Positions 1 to 8,058 of a stretch of DNA of 64,000 bases are shown here, piece after piece. A program made the position numbers and the translations under genes. The notes below the pieces were generated by a model, which searched no databases, was not told where the DNA came from, and worked only from the letters and a program-made list of their open reading frames with translations. Origin of the DNA: Clostridiaceae bacterium (GTDB taxonomy: Bacteria > Bacillota > Clostridia > Lachnospirales > Lachnospiraceae); contig CAJTGE010000002.1 in the NCBI GenBank assembly GCA_910575795.1, positions 157,802 to 221,801 on the forward strand, written 5' to 3'. Numbering within the stretch: position 1 is the stretch's first letter; each line of letters begins with the position of its first letter.

Positions 1-1008
1 GATAAATTCCACGGAGGAGATTTCTTCCGTGACATTAAGTCGGTTATGACCATACATAACCTGAAGTTCCAGGGCGTATGGGATGTGAAGACGATCAAGC
101 GCTTTTCCGAGCTTCCGGACTATTATTTCTCGCCGGATAAGCTGGAGGCGTATAAGGACGGCAATCTGCTCAAGGGCGGGCTGGTGTACGCGGACGCGAT
201 CACCACGGTCAGCAATACGTATGCGGAGGAGATTAAGACACCGTTCTTTGGCGAAGGCTTAGACGGCCTGATGCGGGCCAGGGCCAACAGCCTGAGAGGC
301 ATTTTAAACGGAATTGATTACGATGAATTCAACCCGGAGACGGATACCCGGATTGTGCAGAATTACAGCGCGAAGAATTTCCGCAAGGAAAAGGTAAAGA
401 ATAAGAAGGAGCTTCAGGCGCAGCTTGGGCTTGCGCAGGATGACAGGAAGTTCCTGATTGGTATTGTTTCCCGCCTGACGGACCAGAAGGGATTTGATCT
501 GATCCAGTGTGTGATGGACGAGATCTGCAGCGACGATGTGCAGCTTGTGGTTCTGGGAACCGGCGATGAGAAGTATGAGAATATGTTCCGCCATTTTGAC
601 TGGAAATATAATGACCGCGTATCGGCCAATATCTACTATTCCGAGGATCTGTCACACCGGATCTATGCGGGCTGCGACGCGTTCCTGATGCCGTCTCTGT
701 TCGAGCCCTGCGGTTTAAGCCAGCTTATGGCCCTGCGCTACGGCACAGTGCCGATCGTGCGCGAGACAGGCGGCTTAAAGGATACGGTATGGCCGTACAA
801 TGAGTACGAGGGAACCGGAACGGGCTTTTCATTCGCAAACTACAATGCGCATGAGATGCTGGACTGCATCCGTTATGCGAAATATGTATTTTACAATAAA
901 AAGCGTGAGTGGAACAAGATTGTGGACCGCGCGATGGCGGCTGATTTCTCCTGGAATGCGTCGGCGATGAAGTACCAGGAACTCTATGACTGGCTGATTG
1001 GATATTAA
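1..1008 (+). CDS. glgA: Glycogen synthase (GT5), 3' part, open at left edge
   Basis: The reading frame is open from base 1, so the N-terminal part lies outside the window and the ATG at 46 is internal. The enzyme transfers glucose from ADP-glucose to the non-reducing end of alpha-1,4-glucan in the cytoplasm. The 335 visible residues contain the GT5 motif TIHNLKFQG, the C-terminal Rossmann strand GIVSRLTDQKGFDLI, and the nucleotide-sugar site FEPCGLSQLMALRYG followed by ETGGLKDTV. The stop at 1006-1008 is followed at once by AAGGAGG, which serves the next gene, so the two are probably co-transcribed. Nothing looks broken in the visible part. Confidence 0.95.
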   Translation, partial: DKFHGGDFFRDIKSVMTIHNLKFQGVWDVKTIKRFSELPDYYFSPDKLEAYKDGNLLKGGLVYADAITTVSNTYAEEIKTPFFGEGLDGLMRARANSLRGILNGIDYDEFNPETDTRIVQNYSAKNFRKEKVKNKKELQAQLGLAQDDRKFLIGIVSRLTDQKGFDLIQCVMDEICSDDVQLVVLGTGDEKYENMFRHFDWKYNDRVSANIYYSEDLSHRIYAGCDAFLMPSLFEPCGLSQLMALRYGTVPIVRETGGLKDTVWPYNEYEGTGTGFSFANYNAHEMLDCIRYAKYVFYNKKREWNKIVDRAMAADFSWNASAMKYQELYDWLIGY

Positions 1009-1022
1009 GGAGGCCGGGGTTC

Positions 1023-1595
1023 ATGGAGCGGACAGGACTGAAACCGGAGGAGCGGGAAGCGGTTAAGGAGTGGGCCGGTGATGAGAGATGGGTGAAGCGG
1101 GAGGCATGGAAGGCGGACGAGGCGTATATGGCGTGCGTCCGGGACATTATGGAGCATCCTGTGTTTCTGTCCATGGACGGGTATTACCAGCATGGCCGGA
1201 CGACCTGCCGGGAGCACTGCATCCGGGTTTCGTATTTGAGCTACCGGCTTTGCCGCAAATATGGCTGGGATTACCGCTCGGTCGCCCGGGCAGCTCTTTT
1301 GCATGATCTGTTTCTGTATGACTGGCATACGCATGCAAGAGAAACCGGAGATCATTTTCATGGGTTCACCCATCCCAGAGTTGCGATGGAGAATGCAGAG
1401 CGTTATTTTCAGGCGACGGAAAAGGAGCGGAACATGATTCTCTGCCATATGTGGCCCCTGACGCTGATTCCTCCCCGGTATAAGGAGGGATACGCCATTG
1501 TGTGGGCCGACAAATTCTGCAGCCTGGCAGAAGTCGGATCCGGAGTCAGGGAATGGTTTATCAATAATCTGCGTCCGGCATTGACCGGACGCTGA
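1023..1595 (+). CDS. HD-domain metal-dependent phosphohydrolase family protein
   Basis: A 190-aa cytoplasmic protein. The HD-superfamily ligands can be read in order: His in EHCIRVS, the HD pair in LLHDLFLYDW, a further His in HGFTHPRVA, and Asp in WADKFCS. Members bind divalent metals and hydrolyse phosphomonoesters or phosphodiesters, often of nucleotides; the substrate cannot be told here. The ATG at 1023 has AAGGAGG at 1009-1015, only 14 bases after the glgA stop, which suggests an operon with glgA. Family assignment is firm, function is not. Confidence 0.85.
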   Translation: MERTGLKPEEREAVKEWAGDERWVKREAWKADEAYMACVRDIMEHPVFLSMDGYYQHGRTTCREHCIRVSYLSYRLCRKYGWDYRSVARAALLHDLFLYDWHTHARETGDHFHGFTHPRVAMENAERYFQATEKERNMILCHMWPLTLIPPRYKEGYAIVWADKFCSLAEVGSGVREWFINNLRPALTGR

Positions 1596-1601
1596 CAGCA
1601 A

Positions 1602-1640
1602 AGCCCGTGTGTTTTCAATGAATTTGGGAACATACGGGCT
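1602..1640 (+). other. Stem-loop after the HD gene
   Basis: AGCCCGTGTG pairs with CATACGGGCT across a 19-base loop (one G-U pair). No T-run follows, so a classical terminator is not supported; it may be an mRNA 3'-end structure. Confidence 0.4.
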
Positions 1641-1711
1641 GAAATTGTCGTAATGGCGCAACAGTTCAGCCTTTGGGGGGCGTTTTTGGGAGAGCACTAC
1701 GGGAGATAAAT

Positions 1712-2173
1712 ATGACATTTTTTCAGCAGTTGACACGTAATCAGACTTTGATGAGCGCCGTGACGGGCTGGGTGGTGGCCCAGGTACTGAAGACTCTGCT
1801 TGACATCAGCCTCAACCGTTCCTTTAATCCGGAGCGGCTGGTCGGCTCCGGCGGGATGCCGAGCTCGCATTCGGCCACGGTATGCGGCCTGGCCACAGCG
1901 GCCGGTCTGCGCTATGGGACGGGGAGCTTTGAGTTTGCGATTTGCTTTATTCTGGCCGCTGTGGTGATGTATGACGCTATCGGCGTGCGGCAGGAGACGG
2001 GGAAGCAGGCGAAGGTGCTGAACCGGCTTCTTTTTGAGGATCTGCTGAAGCTGGACAGCGTTGTTTTGCAGGAAAAGCTGAAGGAGTATGTGGGGCATAC
2101 GCCGATACAGGTGCTGGCGGGGGCGATTTTGGGGATTGTGATTGCAGTGGCGATGGATCCGCTTTTTGGATAG
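1712..2173 (+). CDS. Divergent PAP2 family membrane protein
   Basis: A 153-aa integral membrane protein matching the divergent PAP2 family (Pfam PF02681, DUF212). The family motif is visible as GSGGMPSSHSATVCGL, followed by YDAIGVRQETGKQA and a C-terminal hydrophobic segment GHTPIQVLAGAILGIVIAVA. Relatives of PAP2 phosphatases act on lipid or acid phosphates, but activity of this divergent group is not well defined. The frame is open upstream to 1673, but the ATG at 1712 has a GGGAG just upstream and gives the usual family N-terminus, so I chose it. Confidence 0.85.
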   Translation: MTFFQQLTRNQTLMSAVTGWVVAQVLKTLLDISLNRSFNPERLVGSGGMPSSHSATVCGLATAAGLRYGTGSFEFAICFILAAVVMYDAIGVRQETGKQAKVLNRLLFEDLLKLDSVVLQEKLKEYVGHTPIQVLAGAILGIVIAVAMDPLFG

Positions 2174-2240
2174 GCGCGGGGAAGCTGTTCAGGAGGCTGC
2201 GTTACTGGCCGGGGCATACCCCGATGTTAGAAGTTCTCAT

Positions 2241-2403
2241 GTTACTGTTCACACACCAGCCAATTCGAGGTGTTTTTTGTGAGTGCAGCGCAGCGAAAGT
2301 CACAGAAAACCCGAGAGCAGCAGCGCTAAACCGCATTTTTTGCGGTTTGTGTGCATCGCGAAGCGTGTTACTGGGGACAACCCGGCAGGGGTGTGAACAG
2401 TAA
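2241..2403. repeat. Long intergenic palindrome, GTTACTGTTCAC family
   Basis: The ends are GTTACTGTTCACACACC and GGTGTGAACAGTAA, in inverted orientation. Inside is a strong hairpin with arms AAACCGCA and TGCGGTTT around T-rich bases near 2322-2342. The same terminal sequence bounds another palindrome at 29943-30178, so this is a repeat family. Between 2404 and 2560 come further hairpins: GTAACAGTTCA/TGAACTGTTAC at about 2404-2432 and GGCATCTGCC/GGCAGATGCC at about 2433-2474. No gene is seen in 2174-2732. Confidence 0.7.
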
Positions 2404-2575
2404 GTAACAGTTCAAATAACCTGAACTGTTACGGCATCTGCCAATGAAAATCGCTTCGCGATGGGGCAGATGCCTGCTGCCGCCACGTTTTCGTACGGTC
2501 AGCGCAGCAGGTGCGCAGACCTATCTGAACTGTTACAACAGTAACGTTCTTATGTTAAAATTATGTTAAAAGAGC

Positions 2576-2604
2576 TTGATTTCCATACGATTCTATACTA
2601 TACT
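2576..2604 (+). promoter_or_regulatory. SigA-type promoter for the CmpB-like gene
   Basis: TTGATT at 2576-2581, a 17-base spacer, then TATACT at 2599-2604. The next gene starts 129 bases downstream. Confidence 0.6.
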
Positions 2605-2732
2605 GAATAGCATTACAGCGCCAGCCTGTTTTTTGCCCTGCGGCGGGGCGGACAGGCGGCTTAAGAATAGCGGCTGCAGTTTTCAGGCCGGCGGGCATGA
2701 GGGCTGGGGCGGGACAGAGAGGGTGAGAAACG

Positions 2733-3302
2733 ATGTTTGCAGAAATAGATATATATTTCTGGATCAATTGCTTTTTTGGCTTTAGTCTGATCGGGTATGT
2801 ATTGGAATGTGTGGTGCTGAGCCTGGAAAACAGGAAGTTTATTTATAACCGCGGCTTTGGGCATGGTCCGTTTTGTATTATTTACGGGTTTGGGGCGATC
2901 GGGGCCGCCCTGATACTGAGGCCCGTGGCGAATAATATGGTCAGGCTGTATTTTTGCAGTATGCTGATGGCCACCACGATGGAGCTGGTGACGGCGAGGA
3001 TTATGATCTGGCTGTTTGGGGCTTTCTGGTGGGATTACAGCAAGAAGAGATATAATTACAAAGGAATTATCTGTCTGGAGAGCAGCCTTGGATGGGGACT
3101 CCTGGGTATTGTGTTTTTCCGCCTCCTAAATGTTTGGGTGCAGGGCGCGGTGAGCAGGATACCGGCAGGCATAGGAAAGTATGTCGCCCTGTCGCTCCTG
3201 ATGTTTTATGCGGCTGATTTTCTGTATAGCTTCCATCTGGAGCGGCGTGAGAAGGACGGGGCGGGCGACGAGCCGGTGATTGGGCGCATGCGGGTCAATT
3301 AA
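2733..3302 (+). CDS. CmpB-type putative ABC transporter membrane protein
   Basis: A 189-aa polytopic membrane protein with about five hydrophobic segments. It fits the CmpB family (Pfam PF06541, COG4905), named putative ABC-transporter type IV on weak evidence. The hallmark block is present near residues 25-60: a conserved Glu (YVLECVV), then NRKFIYNRGFGHGPFCIIYGFG. A second conserved block is ELVTARIMIWLFGAFWWDYS followed by the NYKGIICLESSLGWGLLG stretch. It stands alone with its own promoter and a terminator at 3384. The actual substrate or role is unknown for the family. Confidence 0.8.
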   Translation: MFAEIDIYFWINCFFGFSLIGYVLECVVLSLENRKFIYNRGFGHGPFCIIYGFGAIGAALILRPVANNMVRLYFCSMLMATTMELVTARIMIWLFGAFWWDYSKKRYNYKGIICLESSLGWGLLGIVFFRLLNVWVQGAVSRIPAGIGKYVALSLLMFYAADFLYSFHLERREKDGAGDEPVIGRMRVN

Positions 3303-3383
3303 TATTGAGAAGCGTAGGGATATTTGTCCGCGGCAGCCAGATAGATGGTATGCGGGCATTGGCAGCCATTTTTCCAAAAGGAT

Positions 3384-3425
3384 CTGTCAGAGCAGGGGCG
3401 GGGGCTTCTGTTCTGGCAGTTTTTT
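3384..3425 (+). terminator. Rho-independent terminator
   Basis: A 12-bp stem (CTGTCAGAGCAG with CTGTTCTGGCAG, two G-U pairs) is followed directly by TTTTTT. It ends the CmpB-like transcript. Confidence 0.75.
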
Positions 3426-3545
3426 CATATATTAGAGCTCTCTGAGCAGGATTTTGCCGGATATAAAACCTGTCACGGGCGGCCCTTTCGCAGCGGTCCC
3501 TGCGGGCGCGGATTCTAACATTTTTCGCAATCCCCCCATACGCCC

Positions 3546-3575
3546 TTGTACTCTAACCGCCTTTTGTGGTATAAA
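3546..3575 (+). promoter_or_regulatory. Candidate promoter for maf operon
   Basis: TTGTAC at 3546-3551, an 18-base spacer, and TATAAA at 3570-3575, about 50 bases before the maf start. Confidence 0.45.
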
Positions 3576-3627
3576 ATAGGGAGACAATTATTTGTTTAAA
3601 ATATGAATGGAAGAGGAATCATACACA

Positions 3628-4263
3628 ATGGAGACAAAACATAAAGCGGACGCTATCCGCGTGGTTTTGGCGTCTGCCTCGCCCAGGCGGCGGGATCTTC
3701 TGCGCCAGATTGGTCTTGATCCTGAAATCATTCCCAGTGAGGTTGACGAGAATATCCTGGCAGAACGCCCGGATGAGATGGTGATGGAGCTGTCGCGGCG
3801 AAAGGCGTCGGATGTGGCGGAGCGGCTGCGCCGGGAGCGGGCGGCGTCCGGGCGCGGAGAGGGGCTCTGCAATACGGTTGTGATCGGCGCTGATACGGTG
3901 GTCAGCGCAGGCGGAAGGATTCTCGGAAAGCCGCATGACCGCGGGGAGGCGTTTTGTATGTTAAAGAGCCTTCAGGGAAACTGCCATGCGGTATATACCG
4001 GGGTGACCGTGATATATGGCAAAACGGTTAAGACGTTTGCAGAGGAGACGCGGGTTAGGGCATATCCCATGACGGATGAGGAGATAAACGGCTATATTGA
4101 CTGCGGGGAATCGATGGATAAGGCGGGCGCTTACGGGATTCAGGGACGGTTTGCGGCCTTTATCCGGGGAATAGAGGGCTCTTATACAAATGTGATGGGG
4201 CTGCCGGCCGGAAGGCTTTATCAGGAGCTTAAGGAACTTATGCGCGGAGGTCAGGATGATTAA
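3628..4263 (+). CDS. maf: Maf family nucleotide pyrophosphatase
   Basis: A 211-aa cytoplasmic protein of the Maf/HAM1 superfamily. Known members hydrolyse dTTP, UTP or modified nucleotides to the monophosphate, and B. subtilis Maf is linked to septum formation. The signature VLASASPRRRDLLRQIG is at the N-terminus, followed by IPSEVDE, VVIGADTVV and CGESMDKAGAYGIQG. An upstream ATG at 3607 has no ribosome binding site, whereas the ATG at 3628 follows GGAAGAGG at good spacing. Its 3' end overlaps the next gene by 8 bases, so the two are translationally coupled. Confidence 0.93.
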   Translation: METKHKADAIRVVLASASPRRRDLLRQIGLDPEIIPSEVDENILAERPDEMVMELSRRKASDVAERLRRERAASGRGEGLCNTVVIGADTVVSAGGRILGKPHDRGEAFCMLKSLQGNCHAVYTGVTVIYGKTVKTFAEETRVRAYPMTDEEINGYIDCGESMDKAGAYGIQGRFAAFIRGIEGSYTNVMGLPAGRLYQELKELMRGGQDD

Positions 4264-5044
4264 ATTAGTTGTGACAGACATTGACGGAACGTTGGTGGCG
4301 GACGGGGAGAACCAGGTGAACCCCAGGCTGTTTGAGCTGATCGCGGATCTGAAGGAGAAAAAGGGGATCCATTTTGCAGCGGCCAGCGGGAGGCAGGCGG
4401 CGAGTATTGAGTACACCTTCCGCCCGATTAAGGAGAAGATTTTTTATGTGGCTGAAAACGGCGCGTATATGGGATGCTATGGCCGGAATCTGTTTCTGTA
4501 TCCCATGGAGAGAGGGCTGGCGGTGTCGCTGGCTGAGCGCATCCGGCAGGATCCGAACCTGGAGGTGATGGTCGGCGGGGCCAAGGGAACGTATCTGGAG
4601 ACAGGGGATCAGGAGTTTATTGACTGGATGGTGAACGGGTATCATTTTCATATTATCCGCACAGAGGATGTGACAGCGGTCCAAGATGAGATTATTAAGG
4701 TATCCGCGTACCGCAAAAGCGATATTCAGGGGGCGACGAAGGCGCTTTTTGAGGAGTATTCGGACCGTGTGAAGATGACGATTTCCGGCGATATGTGGCT
4801 GGACTGCATGGCTCCCGGGATCAATAAGGGCGAGGCGGTGCGTACGCTGCAGGAGAGTTTGGGGATAAGCCCGGAGGAAACCATGGCCTTTGGGGATCAG
4901 ATGAATGATATTGAGATGCTGGGCCGGGCGTATTACAGCTTTGCAGTAGGAAACGCCAGGGAAGAGGTAAAGCGGGCGGCCCGCTTTGAGGCTGATACGA
5001 ACCGGAATAACGGCGTGATGAAGATTTTGCAGTTGCTTCAGTGA
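4256..5044 (+). CDS. Cof-type HAD-IIB sugar-phosphate phosphatase
   Basis: A 262-aa cytoplasmic haloacid dehalogenase. Motif I is DIDGT at residues 8-12 (first Asp the nucleophile), motif II the SGRQ region, and motif IV FGDQMNDIEML near residue 222, with GINKGEAV just before it as in Cof/YidA proteins. Such enzymes dephosphorylate sugar phosphates, FMN or PLP; the substrate cannot be read from sequence. It starts inside the maf stop region (ATGATTAA), which marks a coupled operon. Confidence 0.9.
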   Translation: MIKLVVTDIDGTLVADGENQVNPRLFELIADLKEKKGIHFAAASGRQAASIEYTFRPIKEKIFYVAENGAYMGCYGRNLFLYPMERGLAVSLAERIRQDPNLEVMVGGAKGTYLETGDQEFIDWMVNGYHFHIIRTEDVTAVQDEIIKVSAYRKSDIQGATKALFEEYSDRVKMTISGDMWLDCMAPGINKGEAVRTLQESLGISPEETMAFGDQMNDIEMLGRAYYSFAVGNAREEVKRAARFEADTNRNNGVMKILQLLQ

Positions 5045-5057
5045 GGGGAGGCGTAGG

Positions 5058-6044
5058 GTGATTATCAGGAGGAAAGCCGGGGAAAGATGCGCAGGGCGAA
5101 AGGGCGTTTTTCTGGCAGCCGTTTTTCTGTCGGCGTGTCTGGCTGGCTGTAAGGCAGCGCTCCCTGTTCCGGGGGACGGGCAGAACGTGGAGGGATATTC
5201 ACGGGCTGATATTATGGTGATTGCCACGACGGAAAAGAACCGCTATGAGGCAGTGTGTACGGATCAGATCTGGCAGGTTTCTCTGGAGGAGAGAGGGGAA
5301 ACGTTTGATGATTATTTAACGGAGCAGATCCGATGCTTTATGGACGAGCTTAAGGTGATGAACCTGCTGGCCGAAGAAAGGGAGGTTGCCCTGACGGCTG
5401 AGGAGCGGGCCGCGATGGCCGAGGCTTCGCAGGTATATTATGAGCGTTTGACGGATGCGGATATTTCTTATATGGGTGTGACGAGGGAGTCGGTTAAGAG
5501 CCTGTTTGAGGATTACCGGCTGGCGGAGAAGCTTGTGGAGGATGTGACGGCAGGGATTGATCTGGAGGTCAGCGACAGCGAGGCCAAGATGATTTCTATC
5601 CAGCAGGTGAAATGTGCTGATTTCCAGGAGGCGCAGGCATTTGCGGCCAGGGTTTCGGAGGAGAATGCTGATTTTGAGGCGTGCGCCCTGGAAGCGGATC
5701 TTCCGGTTACGGCGCGCCGGCTGGGGCACGGGGAGGAGACGCCTGTGTTTGAGGAGGCGGCTTTTGCGCTGGCGGGCGGCCAGACAAGCGGGCCGATCGA
5801 GTCAGAGGGCTCGTTTTATGTGCTCAAATGCGTCAGCGATTACGATGAGGAGGCCACGGACGCCAGGAAGAAGCTGATTTTTGAGGAGAGGAAGCGCAGG
5901 GCGTTTCAGGCGATCTATGACAGCTTCCGCGAAACGGTGGCGCTGTCGTACCCGGAGAATGTGTGGGAGGAGTTGTCCCTGGGAGAGGGAAGCTACAGCG
6001 CGGGAGCGGATTTTTTTGAGATTTACAGGGAATATGCGAAATAA
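5058..6044 (+). CDS. Parvulin-like (PpiC/PrsA-type) lipoprotein
   Basis: A 328-aa exported lipoprotein. A basic N-terminus and hydrophobic stretch end in LAGC, giving a lipidated Cys31. The middle is helical and the part around residues 185-270 resembles a PpiC-type peptidyl-prolyl isomerase domain (FQEAQAFAARVSEENADFE, then FEEAAFALAGGQTSGPIES and GSFYVLKCVSDYDE). PrsA/SurA-like proteins help fold exported proteins outside the membrane. The start is GTG at 5058, 13 bases after the phosphatase gene. The isomerase domain is divergent, so it may be a chaperone only. Confidence 0.78.
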   Translation: MIIRRKAGERCAGRKGVFLAAVFLSACLAGCKAALPVPGDGQNVEGYSRADIMVIATTEKNRYEAVCTDQIWQVSLEERGETFDDYLTEQIRCFMDELKVMNLLAEEREVALTAEERAAMAEASQVYYERLTDADISYMGVTRESVKSLFEDYRLAEKLVEDVTAGIDLEVSDSEAKMISIQQVKCADFQEAQAFAARVSEENADFEACALEADLPVTARRLGHGEETPVFEEAAFALAGGQTSGPIESEGSFYVLKCVSDYDEEATDARKKLIFEERKRRAFQAIYDSFRETVALSYPENVWEELSLGEGSYSAGADFFEIYREYAK

Positions 6045-6098
6045 CCGTTTTGGTTGTCTGTACGGTTACCGGAATGAACAGAAAAGGAAAGAAATGAT

Positions 6099-7508
6099 AT
6101 GAGAGAAGATCGGGATGGCAGAGGCAGGCGCCAGAACCAGGGGCAGAGCCGGAGAAGAGACAGCGGCCGGAAAGAGCGCAAAGGCATGGGAGGCGTGGGA
6201 TTTCTGTCCCTTGTGCTGGCGGCGCTGGTGGTGACGGCCGGATGGCTTTACTGGCATAGAATGATAAGGGGAGAGAGCAGGAAGGCGGATGAGCGGGATC
6301 AGATGGCGGAGGTGGAGACAGAGTTTTTTCCGGATGATCCGTCGGCCAGCCGTGTTCTTTTAGAGAGCAGCCAGGTGAAGGAAGCGCCGGGGGAGAGCGA
6401 AGCGGGGGACGCGGTGCGGCATGAGACGGCGGGAGAGACGCCAGGCTCCGGGAAGACGGCGCGGACACCGGAGGAGCAGATGGAGCAGATGACGCTTGAG
6501 GAAAAGGTTCTGCAGCTTTTTATTATCACGCCGGAGGCGCTGACCGGGGTGAACGAGGTGTATGCGGCCGGGGCGGCGACCAGGGAGGCGATCGGCGCGT
6601 ATCCTGTGGGCGGGCTTGTCTATTTCCGGCAGAATTTGAAAAGTCCGGAACAGGTCAGGGACATGCTTTCTAAGTCAAAGGGGTATTTTGTGGATCGGAT
6701 CGGCGTGATCCCGTTTCTGAGCGTGGACGAGGAAGGCGGGCAGGTGGCAAGGATCAGCGGCCGCGAGGAGTTTGGGGAAGCGTCTTTTCCTGATATGAGC
6801 GAGATCGGCGCGGGCGGGGATCCGAAGGAGGCTTACCGGGTCGGAACCGTAATCGGGGAGTATTTGGCCGGATACGGATTTAATGTAGATTTCGCGCCTG
6901 TGGCGGATGTGATAACGAATCCGGAGAACACGGTGGTGGCGAGGCGTTCCTTTGGGAGCAGAGGCGCGTCGGCGGCTGCCTTTACGAATGAGGTGATCCG
7001 CGGGCTTAAGGAGAAGGGCGTGGAGGCGGTTGTAAAGCATTTTCCGGGTCACGGGGGGACGGCTGAGGACAGCCATAAGGGGTATGCGCAGACGCTCCGG
7101 ACGCTTGAGGAGATGCGGGAGGAGGAGTTTGTCCCCTTCCGGGAAGGCATAAAGGCCGGGTGCCGTTTCGTGATGGTCGGTCATATCGCAGCGCCAAAGG
7201 TGACGGGCGACGAGACGCCTGCTGTATTTTCAAAGAAAATGGTGACGGATATTCTGCGGGGAGAACTGGGGTTTGACGGGATTGTTGTGACAGACGCGCT
7301 GAATATGGGCGCCGTGACAGATTCCTACGGGTCGGCGGAGGCGGCGGTACTGGCCCTTGAGGCTGGAGTCGATATGCTTCTGATGCCCGCTGATTTCAAA
7401 GGGGCCTATAACGGGGTGCTGCAGGCCGTGAAAAGCGGGACGCTTTCCGAGGCGCGGATTGAGGAGTCGGTCCGGCGGATTCTGGCAGTGAAAATGGGGA
7501 TGGAGTAG
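6099..7508 (+). CDS. nagZ: Membrane-anchored GH3 beta-N-acetylhexosaminidase (NagZ-like)
   Basis: A 469-aa protein with a very basic N-terminus, one transmembrane anchor at about residues 33-51, an acidic linker, then a glycoside hydrolase family 3 domain from about 125. NagZ-type motifs are clear: SVDEEGGQVARI, VDFAPVADV, the KHFPGHGGT...DSH motif near residues 312-325 that holds the acid/base histidine, and VVTDALNMG with the nucleophile Asp. Such enzymes remove GlcNAc from peptidoglycan fragments or exopolysaccharide. The anchor suggests action outside the membrane, as in Gram-positive cell-wall turnover. ATG 6099 follows AAAAGGAAAG. Confidence 0.9.
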   Translation: MREDRDGRGRRQNQGQSRRRDSGRKERKGMGGVGFLSLVLAALVVTAGWLYWHRMIRGESRKADERDQMAEVETEFFPDDPSASRVLLESSQVKEAPGESEAGDAVRHETAGETPGSGKTARTPEEQMEQMTLEEKVLQLFIITPEALTGVNEVYAAGAATREAIGAYPVGGLVYFRQNLKSPEQVRDMLSKSKGYFVDRIGVIPFLSVDEEGGQVARISGREEFGEASFPDMSEIGAGGDPKEAYRVGTVIGEYLAGYGFNVDFAPVADVITNPENTVVARRSFGSRGASAAAFTNEVIRGLKEKGVEAVVKHFPGHGGTAEDSHKGYAQTLRTLEEMREEEFVPFREGIKAGCRFVMVGHIAAPKVTGDETPAVFSKKMVTDILRGELGFDGIVVTDALNMGAVTDSYGSAEAAVLALEAGVDMLLMPADFKGAYNGVLQAVKSGTLSEARIEESVRRILAVKMGME

Positions 7509-7514
7509 ACGGTT

Positions 7515-8009
7515 ATGGTAGCGTTAAGGATACAGGATTTAAAAGAATTTACAAAGAAGCTGTTTATTGGGGAGACGTTTGATAAATGGATGGTCAGAGA
7601 GGCGTCGGTTGTTACGTATAATCGGTTTGCTATTGACGGCGCGGTCCGGAGGGGATATTATTCCGAGGAGGAGAGGCAGGAGCAGGGGATCGGGGAATAC
7701 TCCTTCTGGAAGATAATCCGGCCGTTCTGCTTTTCTCTGATTAAGGGGAAACGTCTGCCGGAGAGCTTTGCCATTGTGTTTAAGCTGCCGCCCGCGCAGA
7801 CGGCCCGTTTTCTGGAAGCGCACGGCCTGTCCTGGAAGCCGGAGGAGACAGGGCTTTATATCAATGTGCGCTATGAGGATCAGGCGCTGTATTGTGTGAG
7901 CGGGCTGTCTGTGAACCAGTTTACTATGGATAAGAGCCTGGAACATGAGTGGGATGAAGCTGTGAAGGGATTTTTGAAGAAAGAGGGGATTGCCGCAGAG
8001 ACGGGCTGA
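7515..8009 (+). CDS. Conserved Clostridia protein, DUF5721-like
   Basis: A 164-aa soluble protein with no signal peptide or membrane segment. It begins MVALRIQDLKEFTKKLFIGETFDKW and has a WKIIRPFCFSLIKGKRLP block, which I recall as typical of DUF5721 in Lachnospiraceae. The family match is from memory and the function unknown. It starts 6 bases after the NagZ-like gene and ends within a strong inverted repeat, so it is probably the last gene of the operon that begins at maf. Confidence 0.7.
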   Translation: MVALRIQDLKEFTKKLFIGETFDKWMVREASVVTYNRFAIDGAVRRGYYSEEERQEQGIGEYSFWKIIRPFCFSLIKGKRLPESFAIVFKLPPAQTARFLEAHGLSWKPEETGLYINVRYEDQALYCVSGLSVNQFTMDKSLEHEWDEAVKGFLKKEGIAAETG

Positions 8010-8036
8010 CTGGAACAGTCCGTCTCTGCGGCAATC
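7988..8036. terminator. Strong bidirectional hairpin between convergent genes
   Basis: A perfect 17-bp stem (7988-8004 with 8020-8036) overlaps the stop codon of the + gene and lies 22 bases past the end of the - strand peptidase gene. No long T-run on either side, but placement suggests a shared terminator. Confidence 0.6.
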
Positions 8037-8058
8037 ACAGTTTGGCGTGTGGTATTTT

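Noticed and set aside
304..655. Minus-strand ORFs within glgA and many similar ones throughout
   Set aside because: They lie opposite well-supported genes and show no domains or start signals.
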